Assembly (NCBI GenBank): GCA_040756515.1
Contig: JBFLYW010000017.1
Coordinates: 10,764-74,763 of the forward strand
DNA length: 64,000 nt
DNA from: DSXH01 sp020724325
Lineage (GTDB): Bacteria > Bacteroidota > Ignavibacteria > Ignavibacteriales > Melioribacteraceae
Direction of reading: 5' to 3'
Part shown: one piece after another, positions 26,943-36,485 of the stretch
Numbering within the stretch: the stretch's first letter is position 1
How the letters are laid out: the number at the start of each line of letters is the position of its first letter
Notes under the pieces: model-generated
Databases searched by the model: none
Told to the model about the DNA's origin: nothing
The model's input: the letters and a program-made list of their open reading frames with translations, nothing else
Position numbers and translations under genes: made by a program

Positions 26943-27982
26943 TGATTAATGAAAATAAAACATTGAAAAAATTTATTGGTTTAGAAAAGGAATTGATTTA
27001 TAAAAAAGCTTTTGGTTCGCTTCTTGGAGTAGCTTTTGGTGATGCGATGGGAATGCCTACTTCTTTGATGAGTCCTTTAGAAATAAAAAAAGTTTTTCCA
27101 CAACGGATTACAAAATTGCTTCCGGCTCCAAAAGGACATTTTATTCATAACGGTTTGATAGCTGGAGAAATTACCGACGATACTCAACAAACTTTACTTC
27201 TTGCCGATCTATTTATTGAGGAGAAAAAATTTAGCCGTATGGGCGTGGCAAAAAAATTACTTGAATGGGCTAAAAGTTTGGATGCATTTAAATCAATGCT
27301 GCTTGGACCAAGCTCTTTGCGTGCTCTTAAAATGATAGATGAAGGTGTTTCTCTCGATGAAACCGGAAGAATTGGAGATACAAACGGAGCTGCAATGAAA
27401 ATTGCCCCGGTAGGAATTGCTCACCCTGGGGATTATGATGCAGTAGTAAAAGATGTTGCAGAAATATGCGTGCCTACTCATAATACAAATATTGCAATAG
27501 CCGGTGCTTCTGCCGTCGCTTGTGCTGTAGCATCTGGTATGGTAAATAAAGAGCTGGATGGTTTAGTCGAAGCCTTTTATTACGGAGCGGAAGAAGGTAT
27601 GAAGTTGGGTAATCAATGGTACGGTGCTTCGATTCAGAAAAGAACTGAACTTGCTCTTAAGATTGTCCGATCCGGTAAAAAAGAAGAGGAAATCTGGCAA
27701 GATCTATACGATTATGTCGGTGCGGGCATTGCAATGTCGGAATCAGTGCCAACTTCTCTTGCTCTGGTTGTTTACTATAATGGAAATCCAATTAAGACTG
27801 CCGAAGCCGCAGCAAATATGGGGGGTGATTGCGATACTGTTGGTGCAATTGCCGGAGGTATGGCAGGAGCTTATTCCGGATACGAAATATTTCCGCAAGA
27901 GATTATCGATCAGCTTTCTCTTGTTAACAATGTAGATTTTAATCTATACGCAAAGAGAATGACAGATGCAATCTTTAGCTAA
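26942..27982 (+). CDS. ADP-ribosylglycohydrolase family enzyme
   Basis: A 346-residue DraG/ARH-fold hydrolase. Binuclear metal ligands are conserved: GDAMG (about 33-37), EITDDT (T78, D79, D80, T81), GDTNGAAMK (145-153) and GGDCDTVGAIAG (D296, D298, T299). These enzymes cleave alpha-configured N- or O-glycosidic bonds of ADP-ribose, but many bacterial members in nucleoside operons act on other ribosides. I chose ATG 26942 (GGAG box 7 bases upstream) rather than 26909, which would overlap ecfT by 34 bases. The physiological substrate is unknown; context suggests the ligand imported by the ECF system. Confidence 0.85.
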   Translation: MINENKTLKKFIGLEKELIYKKAFGSLLGVAFGDAMGMPTSLMSPLEIKKVFPQRITKLLPAPKGHFIHNGLIAGEITDDTQQTLLLADLFIEEKKFSRMGVAKKLLEWAKSLDAFKSMLLGPSSLRALKMIDEGVSLDETGRIGDTNGAAMKIAPVGIAHPGDYDAVVKDVAEICVPTHNTNIAIAGASAVACAVASGMVNKELDGLVEAFYYGAEEGMKLGNQWYGASIQKRTELALKIVRSGKKEEEIWQDLYDYVGAGIAMSESVPTSLALVVYYNGNPIKTAEAAANMGGDCDTVGAIAGGMAGAYSGYEIFPQEIIDQLSLVNNVDFNLYAKRMTDAIFS

Positions 27983-28064
27983 TCAATAAATAATTTTTCT
28001 ATTTGTGAAAAGAAAGGAAGGTAGCAGCAAAGAATAATTGATTTAAGAGTGCAGGAAAATTGAA

Positions 28065-29705
28065 ATGAAAAAAATATTTTTTAGTGCAGCACTTTTTGTA
28101 ATAATATTGTTCAGACCTCTTCATGCTCAATCATATAATGATTCTACATTTTCAAAAATAAATATACCGCGTGATTCAAAACAAACAATATACGGAAGAA
28201 TAACTGATAACAAAGACAACCCAATTATTGCACAAGTTCAAGTCTGGTATTATCCCTTGATAGAAGTCGTATTCGCATTCGGATCCGTACCTGTAAAAGG
28301 GAGAACTGATAATTTAATCGGTATTACTTACTCCACGGATAAGGGTTATTATGCAATAAAAGTCCCAGCTGATACTATAACCCTAATTATTACAAAAGGT
28401 CCTGAATGGAGTCTCTTCAAAGAAAGAATAATCGTTAACGAAAATGAATTTGACGGTATAGAAAAAAATATATCTCTTAATCATCTATATGATTTGAAAA
28501 AACTTGGCTGGTACGGAGGAGATACTCATCATCATAGTCTTCACAGCGACGGCAGACAAACTCCATCACAAATTGCTTCAGCAATGAAAGGGGTTGGACT
28601 TACTTGGGGTATTTTATCAGACCATAATTCCACTACCGGAAAAATTGAATGGGTTGCAAATTCAACTTATGATTTTATCGCAATACCTGGGAATGAAATT
28701 ACTTCCGAACCATCAAACAAAGCGCAATTGAACGGTTTCGGCCATATGAATCAAAGCTTTATTAGTGAGTTATCTGCTTCTTTTCCATCACTAAAAAACA
28801 TTTGGGCCCGTGCAGTTTTTAATAATCACTCTGATGTTCAGTCTAAAATAAATAATACAATTAATCAGAAAGGATTAATTAGTATTAACCATCCATATTC
28901 TGCCTGGGATTGGTCTGGTCGTTTTCAGTCGTGGGGAAAGGTTAAAAATTTTAATGCAATTGAAGTGTGGAATGGGGAACCACCACATAGTGAGACATTG
29001 AACGACTGGGACTCAAACAGAGTAAATATAAATACTTGGGCTGTTCAAACATGGGCCTCATTCTTAAATGTAGGTAACAAAATTTCTGGCTTTGCAGGTT
29101 CTGATTGTCACGATATTTATGGTCTTAATGCCTACCCAAAAGGTAAATATTACTGGACTACAACTACAGGTAATCCCCGTACATACATTTATAGCGAGAA
29201 ATTTAATATAGATAAAATAAAACACTCTCTTAAAGATGGTCACATTTTCTTGACTTCAGGTTTCGGACCAATTCTATTAGTTGAAGCTAATAAAAAAATT
29301 CCAGGCGCAATATTAGAAATTCCAACTGATGGTTTAATAGATATAAATATTAAAGTATTAGCAAATCAACCTTTGCTTAATTCAAACGATGGTATTAGAA
29401 TAGTAATTAATGGAGAAGTAGTAAAAAGAATAGCTACCGACTCGTCACTGACATTTCATCAAAATCATACAATAAAAATCAATGAAGATAGTTGGATGAT
29501 TATTCAGGTGTTTGGGCAATGGCCTATGTATTCTATAACAAATCCCATCTATTTCGATTATTCTCCGTACGGTGATTATCCCAAGAGAGAATTTGTTCAT
29601 CCCCCAAATGCTGAATCATGGAATAAATTTTTATCCCATCCTGAAATTACTATCCCGGATGGACCAACTAACTGGAAGAATTCTTATGATACTGATAAAA
29701 AATAA
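28065..29705 (+). CDS. Secreted PHP-domain metallophosphoesterase (CehA/McbA-like)
   Basis: A protein of 546 residues with a signal peptide (about 1-22, ending LHAQ) and a carboxypeptidase-like beta domain (about 40-135). A PHP domain follows, with GGDTHHHSLHSDG (H155-H157, H160, D162), SDHN (185-188), IPGNE (E211), INHPYSAWDW and the late GSDCHD motif. PHP domains hydrolyse phosphoesters with a trinuclear metal centre. Being exported, it acts in the periplasm or outside the cell. It sits between the ECF operon and two TonB receptors; cleaving a phosphodiester of an imported molecule is a plausible but unproven role. Confidence 0.82.
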   Translation: MKKIFFSAALFVIILFRPLHAQSYNDSTFSKINIPRDSKQTIYGRITDNKDNPIIAQVQVWYYPLIEVVFAFGSVPVKGRTDNLIGITYSTDKGYYAIKVPADTITLIITKGPEWSLFKERIIVNENEFDGIEKNISLNHLYDLKKLGWYGGDTHHHSLHSDGRQTPSQIASAMKGVGLTWGILSDHNSTTGKIEWVANSTYDFIAIPGNEITSEPSNKAQLNGFGHMNQSFISELSASFPSLKNIWARAVFNNHSDVQSKINNTINQKGLISINHPYSAWDWSGRFQSWGKVKNFNAIEVWNGEPPHSETLNDWDSNRVNINTWAVQTWASFLNVGNKISGFAGSDCHDIYGLNAYPKGKYYWTTTTGNPRTYIYSEKFNIDKIKHSLKDGHIFLTSGFGPILLVEANKKIPGAILEIPTDGLIDINIKVLANQPLLNSNDGIRIVINGEVVKRIATDSSLTFHQNHTIKINEDSWMIIQVFGQWPMYSITNPIYFDYSPYGDYPKREFVHPPNAESWNKFLSHPEITIPDGPTNWKNSYDTDKK

Positions 29706-29755
29706 AACACTATTTATCAATTATTTAGTGCAACAAAAACAAAAGGAGGATATTT

Positions 29756-31636
29756 ATGAAGAAGCTTAACTTTTTAGTTATAGTCACTACTGTTTTATTT
29801 GTTTCTAGTATACTCTCATTTGCTCAGGATGAAGTCAAAAAAGAAAAAACAAATGAAGAAATTGTTTCTACAAAGGCTCTTTACGATAAAACAAATGCTG
29901 AGGATATGGCAGAAGCATTAAAAACAATTCCGGGTGTTTATATACGCTCTGGTCAAATTAATATTAGAGATGCCGTTGCTAATAAAGTTTTGATTTTAAT
30001 TGACGGTCAAAGAATGAATAGTGCACAAAGTGGAGGGTTTGATGTCACATCCATTCCTATTGATGCTATCGAAAAGGTTGAAGTACTTAGAGGTGGCAAT
30101 TCGGCTCGATATGGTGCAGATGCGGTTGGAGGTGTCGTTAATTTCATTACAAAAAAAGCAGATGAAGAATCCAAAATGAATCTCGGACTAAGAGCTACAT
30201 ATGGTTCTTTTAATTCACAATTCTATAATATTTTCACTTCTAATACTCTGGATAAGTTCAATTATTATTTGTCTTATAAAAGAGCTCAATCAGATGGTAA
30301 TTTTACATTTAAACATACTGATGGTAAAGAAGAAGAAAGAAAAAATAATGATAGTAAATCAAATGACTTTTTGCTTAAATTTGGATACGATGTAACATCA
30401 GAAGCAATTCTTACATTCACTACTCAATATAATCAGTCTGAAAATGGCTCCCCTGGTAGCGTTGCCGGATTAAAAAACTGGGCATCCCCTGCATTAAGAG
30501 CTCGATTGAAACTTGATAATATGATTTTCAACTTGAATTATGGAATGAGAAATATCTTTGGAAATGCCGATCTTACTGTCAACACCTACCACCATTCTTT
30601 CAGAACTCGTTTCGATGATCCCGATACTTGGGGAGGTCCAACTTCAAGCGATCATAAGAATTATGCTTATGGTATTGATCTAGCTCAAAACAATCCTGTC
30701 TCTGAATTGATTACTTTAACCTATGGTTATATCTATCGCCATGATGAAGCAACAAGTTCTTCTATTGGTGAAAAGAATAGAAACACGCACAGTGCACATG
30801 CCTCTATGAATATTGGACTTAAGGAAATTGATTTCTATTTTGGAAATATTTCTATTATTCCTGCAGTTCGTTATGACGCTCCTTCAGACTTTGATAAAAT
30901 ATTCAGTCCTAAGGTTAGCTTAATTCTTGCAAGTAAGGATGATTATGCCTTAAGCCTGAGTGCACATCTTAGTAAGTCTTATAGAGCGCCAACCTTCAAT
31001 GACCTTTACTGGCCGGAAGATGCATTCACTGTTGGTAATCCCAATCTTAAACCTGAAAAAGGTACTTCATTTGAATTTGGATATGCTATTACTCTTCCTT
31101 TCTTGAATAGAACTCAACTTAAGATTAATTATTTTACAAATGAGATAAGTGACCAAATAATTTGGGCTCCTCGCGCAGATTTTAAGTGGACCCCAACTAA
31201 TGTCGAAAAATCTAAAACTTCTGGTTTGGAAACATATATTGGTACAAAATTCTTTGATGAAATCTTAAGTCTAGAATTTAACCATACATACATGGATGCT
31301 CGGGATGCAAGCGGTAAAGTCAATGATGGCAAATTATTAATTTATCGCCCTTACCATAAGCTCGATATTAATTCCTCAATTAAAATTATCATTGTTGATT
31401 TTAATATAAACTATCAATTCCTTAGCCAGAGGTATGTGGATGTTGCTAACACAGCAGCTCTACCAGACTTGAGTTTATGGAATATGAATATCGGAACTAA
31501 TCCTGAACTGGCGGGGCTAAAGTGGAATTTCAGACTCGATCTTAATAATATTTTCAATAAAGATTATCGTTTAAGCGATGGTTATCCTATGCCTGGTAGA
31601 GAAATTAGAATGACAGTTGGACTAAGCCTACAGTGA
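29756..31636 (+). CDS. TonB-dependent receptor, BtuB-like
   Basis: Outer membrane active transporter of 626 residues. Signal peptide at about 1-23, plug domain at about 40-145 (VLILIDGQRMNS, VEVLRGGNSARYGADAVGG), then a 22-strand barrel ending GREIRMTVGLSLQ. It lacks an N-terminal carboxypeptidase-like domain. A strong AGGAGG box precedes ATG 29756. A perfect hairpin terminator follows the stop. The short plug and barrel resemble vitamin B12 receptors, but ligand prediction from sequence is weak. It shares many blocks with the next receptor, so the pair arose by duplication. Confidence 0.88.
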   Translation: MKKLNFLVIVTTVLFVSSILSFAQDEVKKEKTNEEIVSTKALYDKTNAEDMAEALKTIPGVYIRSGQINIRDAVANKVLILIDGQRMNSAQSGGFDVTSIPIDAIEKVEVLRGGNSARYGADAVGGVVNFITKKADEESKMNLGLRATYGSFNSQFYNIFTSNTLDKFNYYLSYKRAQSDGNFTFKHTDGKEEERKNNDSKSNDFLLKFGYDVTSEAILTFTTQYNQSENGSPGSVAGLKNWASPALRARLKLDNMIFNLNYGMRNIFGNADLTVNTYHHSFRTRFDDPDTWGGPTSSDHKNYAYGIDLAQNNPVSELITLTYGYIYRHDEATSSSIGEKNRNTHSAHASMNIGLKEIDFYFGNISIIPAVRYDAPSDFDKIFSPKVSLILASKDDYALSLSAHLSKSYRAPTFNDLYWPEDAFTVGNPNLKPEKGTSFEFGYAITLPFLNRTQLKINYFTNEISDQIIWAPRADFKWTPTNVEKSKTSGLETYIGTKFFDEILSLEFNHTYMDARDASGKVNDGKLLIYRPYHKLDINSSIKIIIVDFNINYQFLSQRYVDVANTAALPDLSLWNMNIGTNPELAGLKWNFRLDLNNIFNKDYRLSDGYPMPGREIRMTVGLSLQ

Positions 31637-31659
31637 ATTTAGTTCTCAATTTTATTTAC

Positions 31660-31693
31660 CAATTGTGTGCTTATTGCACACAATTGATTTTTT
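31660..31693 (+). terminator. Intrinsic terminator between the two TonB receptor genes
   Basis: A perfect 11-bp stem CAATTGTGTGC/GCACACAATTG with a TTATT loop is followed by A and six T. It separates the PHP and first receptor unit from the second receptor gene, whose start is only 14 bases further on, so readthrough may be regulated. Confidence 0.85.
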
Positions 31694-31706
31694 AAAGAGG
31701 TAACTA

Positions 31707-33914
31707 ATGAAAAAAATATTTTATTGGGCACTTTTTTTCTTAATATTTTCTTATTTGATTTCACTTTACGGACAGACAACAGGTACAATAAGTGGAACAG
31801 TTAAAGATGAAAACACCGGTGAAAATTTATTGGGTGCAAATGTTTATTTAAAAGGAACTCACATTGGTAATGCTGCGGATGCAAGTGGGAAGTATGTTAT
31901 CACACAAGTACCGGAAGGCACATGGACAATTGTATGCAGCATCATAAATTATATTAGAACAGAAAAAGAAATTATTGTCAAAGCCGGTGAAGTATTATCA
32001 GTTGATTTTTTTATGAAAAACGATCAGCTAACTTTTTCTGAAGTAGTTATAACCGCAACTCGTAATGAAGCCCTGGTTACTTCTATTCCGGCTGCAACAG
32101 AAGTGTTAACAACCAAAAAACTTGCCGAATCAAATGCAAAGAATGTTGGACAAGCCTTAGAATCAATTGGTGGATCACTGATTAAAAGTTACGGTGCTCT
32201 TGGCTCACTTCAATCTGTCTCATTGCGAGGATCAACAGATTCTCAGGTTCTTGTAATGGTGGATGGTCAACGTCTTAACAACGCACAGCAAGCCTCTGTT
32301 GATTTAAGTACAATTCCCCTCGAATCAATTGAAAGAATTGAAGTTGTAAAAGGAGGACATGCTGCCCTCTATGGAAGTGATGCGATTGGCGGAGTGATTA
32401 ATGTTATCACTAAATCAATGGCACGAAAAGACAGGATTGATCTGAAAGCTACTGGTACCTTGGGAACTTATAATACGAAAATATTTGATGCATCGGTTGG
32501 TTTCGGAAAAGGAAATTATGATATCCTTGCTTCATATAATAGAACTCAGACCGACGGAAACTTCAAATATATTAATAAAACCGGTGTTGAAAAGGAAATG
32601 ATAAATGCCGATACAAAAGCCGATAATGTGTTTTTTAAAACAGGTTATTTGTTTAAGGATAACTCGAGGATATCTGCCTTTTATAAATTCCGTCAGTCAG
32701 ATAACGGTTCACCAGGCTCTATTGATTATCCCAACGCTACGGCACGCAACGTAATTGATAACAACCATTTGAGTGTTTCATATGAGGGAGTTACTTTCGA
32801 ATCTTTCGCACTTAATGTTAATGCTTATATGATTGATGATGAACATCATTACATTAATCCGGAATCGTGGATAGGTAAGGAAGAACACGTTTATAACAGT
32901 CTGGCATTCGGTTCGTTGGTTCAGATTTTCACTGACCTTCATGATTATGGTCTGCTTGCTTACGGTTATGAATTTCGAAAAGATGTACTTGAGAGTGATT
33001 ATTTTGTTAATAACATTACTCAACCTTTCGTTGGAAAGCATGAAAGGAATGTTCACAGTTTCTATTTCCAGAATGATTTGAGTATTAATTTGGGCGGATC
33101 ACTTAGCTTAAAACTTGTACCTGCCATTAGACTTGATAACTATCCTGAAAAGGGAATTGGATCTCAATTCTCTCCAAAACTCGGATTTAGTTTGATTAAT
33201 AATTCTGAATGGCGGGGTGCAATTAGAGGAAACTTCGGTAGAGTCTACCGAGCTCCTACCTATAACGATCTTTATTGGCCAGAAGACACGTGGACAATAG
33301 GAAACCCTAATCTTCGCCCCGAAAAAGGAATTACTTATGACTTTGGAATTATACTTCAATTTGTAAAATTGGGAAGCTGGGGCATTGAAGTAACTTATTT
33401 TGCAAGCAAATTAGATGATTTAATTTTATGGGTGCCGGCTGTTAAATGGATGCCCACTAACATTTCCAAAGCAGACATTTCCGGCTTAGAATCGAAGGTT
33501 ACTTGGAGAGGATTTAATAATCTTTTAAGCATCACTACTGCTTATACAAATTTGAGTGCAAAGGATGACAGTAACGATCCTAAAACATCTGGTAAATATT
33601 TAATCTATAGACCAAAAGATAAATTCGATCTTATTATGAACCTAAGTTATGGAATCACTTCTCTTAATTTTTATTATAACTGTGTCGGTAAGCGATTTCA
33701 CGATTCGCAAAATAAAACGGAAATCAACAGTTACAAATTAGTGAATTTAAATTTTGGTATTTCACCAAAGATCGGAGAAGCAACTCTGAATCTTCGATTT
33801 GAAGCAAATAATTTGTTTGATAAAAGAATTCAGGTTACTCAAGGTCAACCTGTTCCAGGAAGAGAAGTGAGAATATCTGCTGGAGTTTACGGTTCTTTTA
33901 TTGGATCGAATTAA
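31707..33914 (+). CDS. TonB-dependent receptor with carboxypeptidase-like N-terminal domain
   Basis: A receptor of 735 residues with a signal peptide (about 1-23), a CarboxypepD_reg-like domain (about 24-105, GTISGTVKDENTGENLLGANV) and a plug (VMVDGQRLNNAQ, IERIEVVKGGHAALYGSDAIGG). The barrel ends PGREVRISAGVYGSF. The extra domain is typical of receptors in Bacteroidota. The block APTYNDLYWPEDTWTIGNPN closely matches the upstream receptor, showing common origin. It is followed 37 bases later by the S-adenosylhomocysteinase-type gene. Confidence 0.88.
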   Translation: MKKIFYWALFFLIFSYLISLYGQTTGTISGTVKDENTGENLLGANVYLKGTHIGNAADASGKYVITQVPEGTWTIVCSIINYIRTEKEIIVKAGEVLSVDFFMKNDQLTFSEVVITATRNEALVTSIPAATEVLTTKKLAESNAKNVGQALESIGGSLIKSYGALGSLQSVSLRGSTDSQVLVMVDGQRLNNAQQASVDLSTIPLESIERIEVVKGGHAALYGSDAIGGVINVITKSMARKDRIDLKATGTLGTYNTKIFDASVGFGKGNYDILASYNRTQTDGNFKYINKTGVEKEMINADTKADNVFFKTGYLFKDNSRISAFYKFRQSDNGSPGSIDYPNATARNVIDNNHLSVSYEGVTFESFALNVNAYMIDDEHHYINPESWIGKEEHVYNSLAFGSLVQIFTDLHDYGLLAYGYEFRKDVLESDYFVNNITQPFVGKHERNVHSFYFQNDLSINLGGSLSLKLVPAIRLDNYPEKGIGSQFSPKLGFSLINNSEWRGAIRGNFGRVYRAPTYNDLYWPEDTWTIGNPNLRPEKGITYDFGIILQFVKLGSWGIEVTYFASKLDDLILWVPAVKWMPTNISKADISGLESKVTWRGFNNLLSITTAYTNLSAKDDSNDPKTSGKYLIYRPKDKFDLIMNLSYGITSLNFYYNCVGKRFHDSQNKTEINSYKLVNLNFGISPKIGEATLNLRFEANNLFDKRIQVTQGQPVPGREVRISAGVYGSFIGSN

Positions 33915-33951
33915 AATTATACACTAATGCTGAATATTTTGGAGTTCTGTT

Positions 33952-35157
33952 ATGAAAGAAAATTATTTTGTAAAGGATACTAGTTTAGCTTCAAGAGGAG
34001 AAATACAAATAAAATGGGTTTCGAAATGGATGCCGGTTCTTGATGGACTTTATCATAAATTTAAAGGCACCGGAATATTTAAAAATAAAAAAGTAGCACT
34101 TTGCATTCATCTCGAAGCTAAGACTGCCTACCTTGCTTTAATCATTAAAAAATTAGGAGCTGAAGTTTGGGTTACAAGCAGTAATCCTCTTTCTACAAAA
34201 GATGAAGTTGCGGCTGCTCTTGCTAAACGAGGTGTTCATGTTTATGCAAGACATGCAGCTTCCCATGATGAATATTTATCCTACATCGATACTATTTTAA
34301 AAAATAAAATGGATGTTGCTGTCGATGACGGAGGAGATATTTGCGAATATCTGCACGAAAATCCTAAGTATGGTAAAAATATCAAAGGTATATGTGAAGA
34401 AACAACAACTGGTGTTATTAGACTTAAAGAACTGGAAAAAAAAGGCAAGCTACGCTACTCAGCAATTGCAGTTAATGACGCTAAGTCTAAGCATTTATTC
34501 GATAACAGGTACGGTACAGGGCAATCAACATGGACAGCTATTACACAATTAACAAATATGAATATTGCTGGTAAATGTGTAGTTGTTATTGGTTACGGTT
34601 GGGTTGGAAGAGGTGTGGCTGCACGAGCCCATGGTTTAGGAGCAAATGTAGTCGTGACCGAAATTGATCCATGGAAAGCACTTGAAGCCACTATGGATGG
34701 ATATCGTGTTATGCCTATAAAAGATGCTTCTCCGCTTGGTGATTTCTTTGTTACAACTACTGGTGAAAGTAATGTATTGAGAATTGAACATATGAAAAAA
34801 ATGAAAAACGGTGCCTTCTTATCAAATGCGGGGCACTTCGATTATGAAATTGATATCCTCAAACTGAAAAAGTATGCTAAGAAATGTGAAGTAGTTCGAA
34901 ATGAAATTGAAGAATATACTATGCCTGAAGGGAAACATATTTATGTTTTAGCCCGAGGGGGAATTATCAATATTGCTGGTGGATTGGGACATCCTGCTGA
35001 TATAATGGACATGTCTTTTTCAGTTCAGCTCGGATGTCTCCACTTTTTTCTTTCATCTAGAAATATGGAGCCGAAACTATATAAAGTTCCTGAAGAGATT
35101 GACCGTCTAGTCACATATGAAAAACTTAGAGCTGAAAGAATTGTTATTGATAGATAA
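33952..35157 (+). CDS. ahcY: S-adenosylhomocysteinase, archaeal/Thermotoga type
   Basis: NAD-dependent enzyme of 401 residues that reversibly splits S-adenosylhomocysteine into homocysteine and adenosine. Motifs: SNPLSTKDEVAAAL, VDDGGD, GICEETTTGVIRL, NDAKSKHLFDNRYGTGQST, the Rossmann VVIGYGWVGRGVA and GHPADIMDMSF near the end. These follow the compact archaeal and Thermotoga form rather than the longer proteobacterial form. Archaeal relatives can use S-inosylhomocysteine. It is 17 bases from a nucleoside transporter gene, then adenosine deaminase, so the product adenosine (or the substrate) is likely handled locally. Confidence 0.9.
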   Translation: MKENYFVKDTSLASRGEIQIKWVSKWMPVLDGLYHKFKGTGIFKNKKVALCIHLEAKTAYLALIIKKLGAEVWVTSSNPLSTKDEVAAALAKRGVHVYARHAASHDEYLSYIDTILKNKMDVAVDDGGDICEYLHENPKYGKNIKGICEETTTGVIRLKELEKKGKLRYSAIAVNDAKSKHLFDNRYGTGQSTWTAITQLTNMNIAGKCVVVIGYGWVGRGVAARAHGLGANVVVTEIDPWKALEATMDGYRVMPIKDASPLGDFFVTTTGESNVLRIEHMKKMKNGAFLSNAGHFDYEIDILKLKKYAKKCEVVRNEIEEYTMPEGKHIYVLARGGIINIAGGLGHPADIMDMSFSVQLGCLHFFLSSRNMEPKLYKVPEEIDRLVTYEKLRAERIVIDR

Positions 35158-35174
35158 TTAATTGAGGTCTCATT

Positions 35175-36485
35175 ATGGATATTTCAAGAATAATTAATTT
35201 TTTCGGCATTCCTGCCCTTTTGGTCATAGCATGGCTAATGTCAACCAATCGTAAAGTTATTAATTGGCGTATAATTCTATGTGGGTTGGGAATAGAACTT
35301 ATCTTTGCCCTATTCATCTTTATTATTCCAATTGGTGCAAAGTTTTTCCTGGTTGTGAATGATCTTGTCAATAGTGTTCTCGACAGCGCTTCTTACGGTA
35401 CCTTTTTTGTTTTTGGCCCCCTAGCCCTATCTCCCGGAACAACTTTACCGTCTGGTGAGACCTCAATTGGTTTTATTTTAGCCTTCCAAGCTCTCGCAAC
35501 TATTGTATTCTTTGCTGTATTTATTGGTTTACTTTACTACTTTGGAATAATGAGTAAAGTCATTCAATTCTTTTCTCTCGTTTTTACAAAATTGATGAAG
35601 ATAAGTGGAGCTGAATCACTATGTGCTTCTTCAAATATTTTTGTTGGTGTTGAAGCTGGTTTGGTAGTGAAACCTTATCTAAGCACAATGACGAAATCCG
35701 AATTGAACACTATTTTAACTGCAGGTATGGCGACCATCGCCTCAAGTATGCTTGCTGTTTATATTCTTATTTTAAGAAATGACTTTCCAAATATTGCCGG
35801 TCACCTTGTCTCCGCAAGTTTAATGAATGCACCCGCGGCTATAATTATTTCGAAAATTCTTATCCCTGAAACTGATACTCCGGTTACCTTTGGAAAAAAA
35901 GTCAAGCCCCTTTATGAAAAAGAAAGTAGTTTTTTTGAGTCTATTATTAATAATTCAAACTCTGCTGCCCGGCTAATTGTAGGGATAGGTGGAATGCTTC
36001 TTGCAGTATTAGGACTTATGTCGTTAGCTGATAAAATTTTTGTTTTTCTCGGAGGGTATATTAACAACATCCTTTCTCTAAATATCGATTGGACTCTAAA
36101 AGGATTGCTTGGTTATTTGTTCTATCCATTTACTATTATTATTGGAATCCCGTTAAATGATGCCGCTGCTATTTCAAAAGTAATAGGGGAAAGGTTGGTC
36201 CTTACTGAAATACCGGCTTTCCAGGATCTTGCTAAACTAATAGCATCGGGTGGTTTGTCTTCTATGAGGTCTGCCGTAATTACTACATATGCAATTACTG
36301 GATTTGCTCATATAGCCTCAATTGCAATTTTTGTTGGCGGTTACGCTGCTCTCACCCCTGAAAGAATTAAAGATATTTCAAAATTGGGTATTCGTGCTGT
36401 CATTGGTGCAACACTTGCCAATCTTTTAACTGCGACAATAGCGGGCCTTTTCTATTCTAATGGGACAATTTTATTAGGAAATTAA
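35175..36485 (+). CDS. NupC-type concentrative nucleoside transporter
   Basis: Inner membrane permease of 436 residues, about ten helices plus re-entrant loops, of the CNT family. Signatures include FVGVEAGLVVKPYLSTMTKSE, GMATIASSMLAVYI, ASLMNAPAAIIISKIL and the late SGGLSSMRSAVITTYAITGFAH. It couples nucleoside uptake to a proton or sodium gradient. It stops directly before the adenosine deaminase start and follows the S-adenosylhomocysteinase gene by 17 bases, forming a three-gene nucleoside module. Confidence 0.92.
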   Translation: MDISRIINFFGIPALLVIAWLMSTNRKVINWRIILCGLGIELIFALFIFIIPIGAKFFLVVNDLVNSVLDSASYGTFFVFGPLALSPGTTLPSGETSIGFILAFQALATIVFFAVFIGLLYYFGIMSKVIQFFSLVFTKLMKISGAESLCASSNIFVGVEAGLVVKPYLSTMTKSELNTILTAGMATIASSMLAVYILILRNDFPNIAGHLVSASLMNAPAAIIISKILIPETDTPVTFGKKVKPLYEKESSFFESIINNSNSAARLIVGIGGMLLAVLGLMSLADKIFVFLGGYINNILSLNIDWTLKGLLGYLFYPFTIIIGIPLNDAAAISKVIGERLVLTEIPAFQDLAKLIASGGLSSMRSAVITTYAITGFAHIASIAIFVGGYAALTPERIKDISKLGIRAVIGATLANLLTATIAGLFYSNGTILLGN

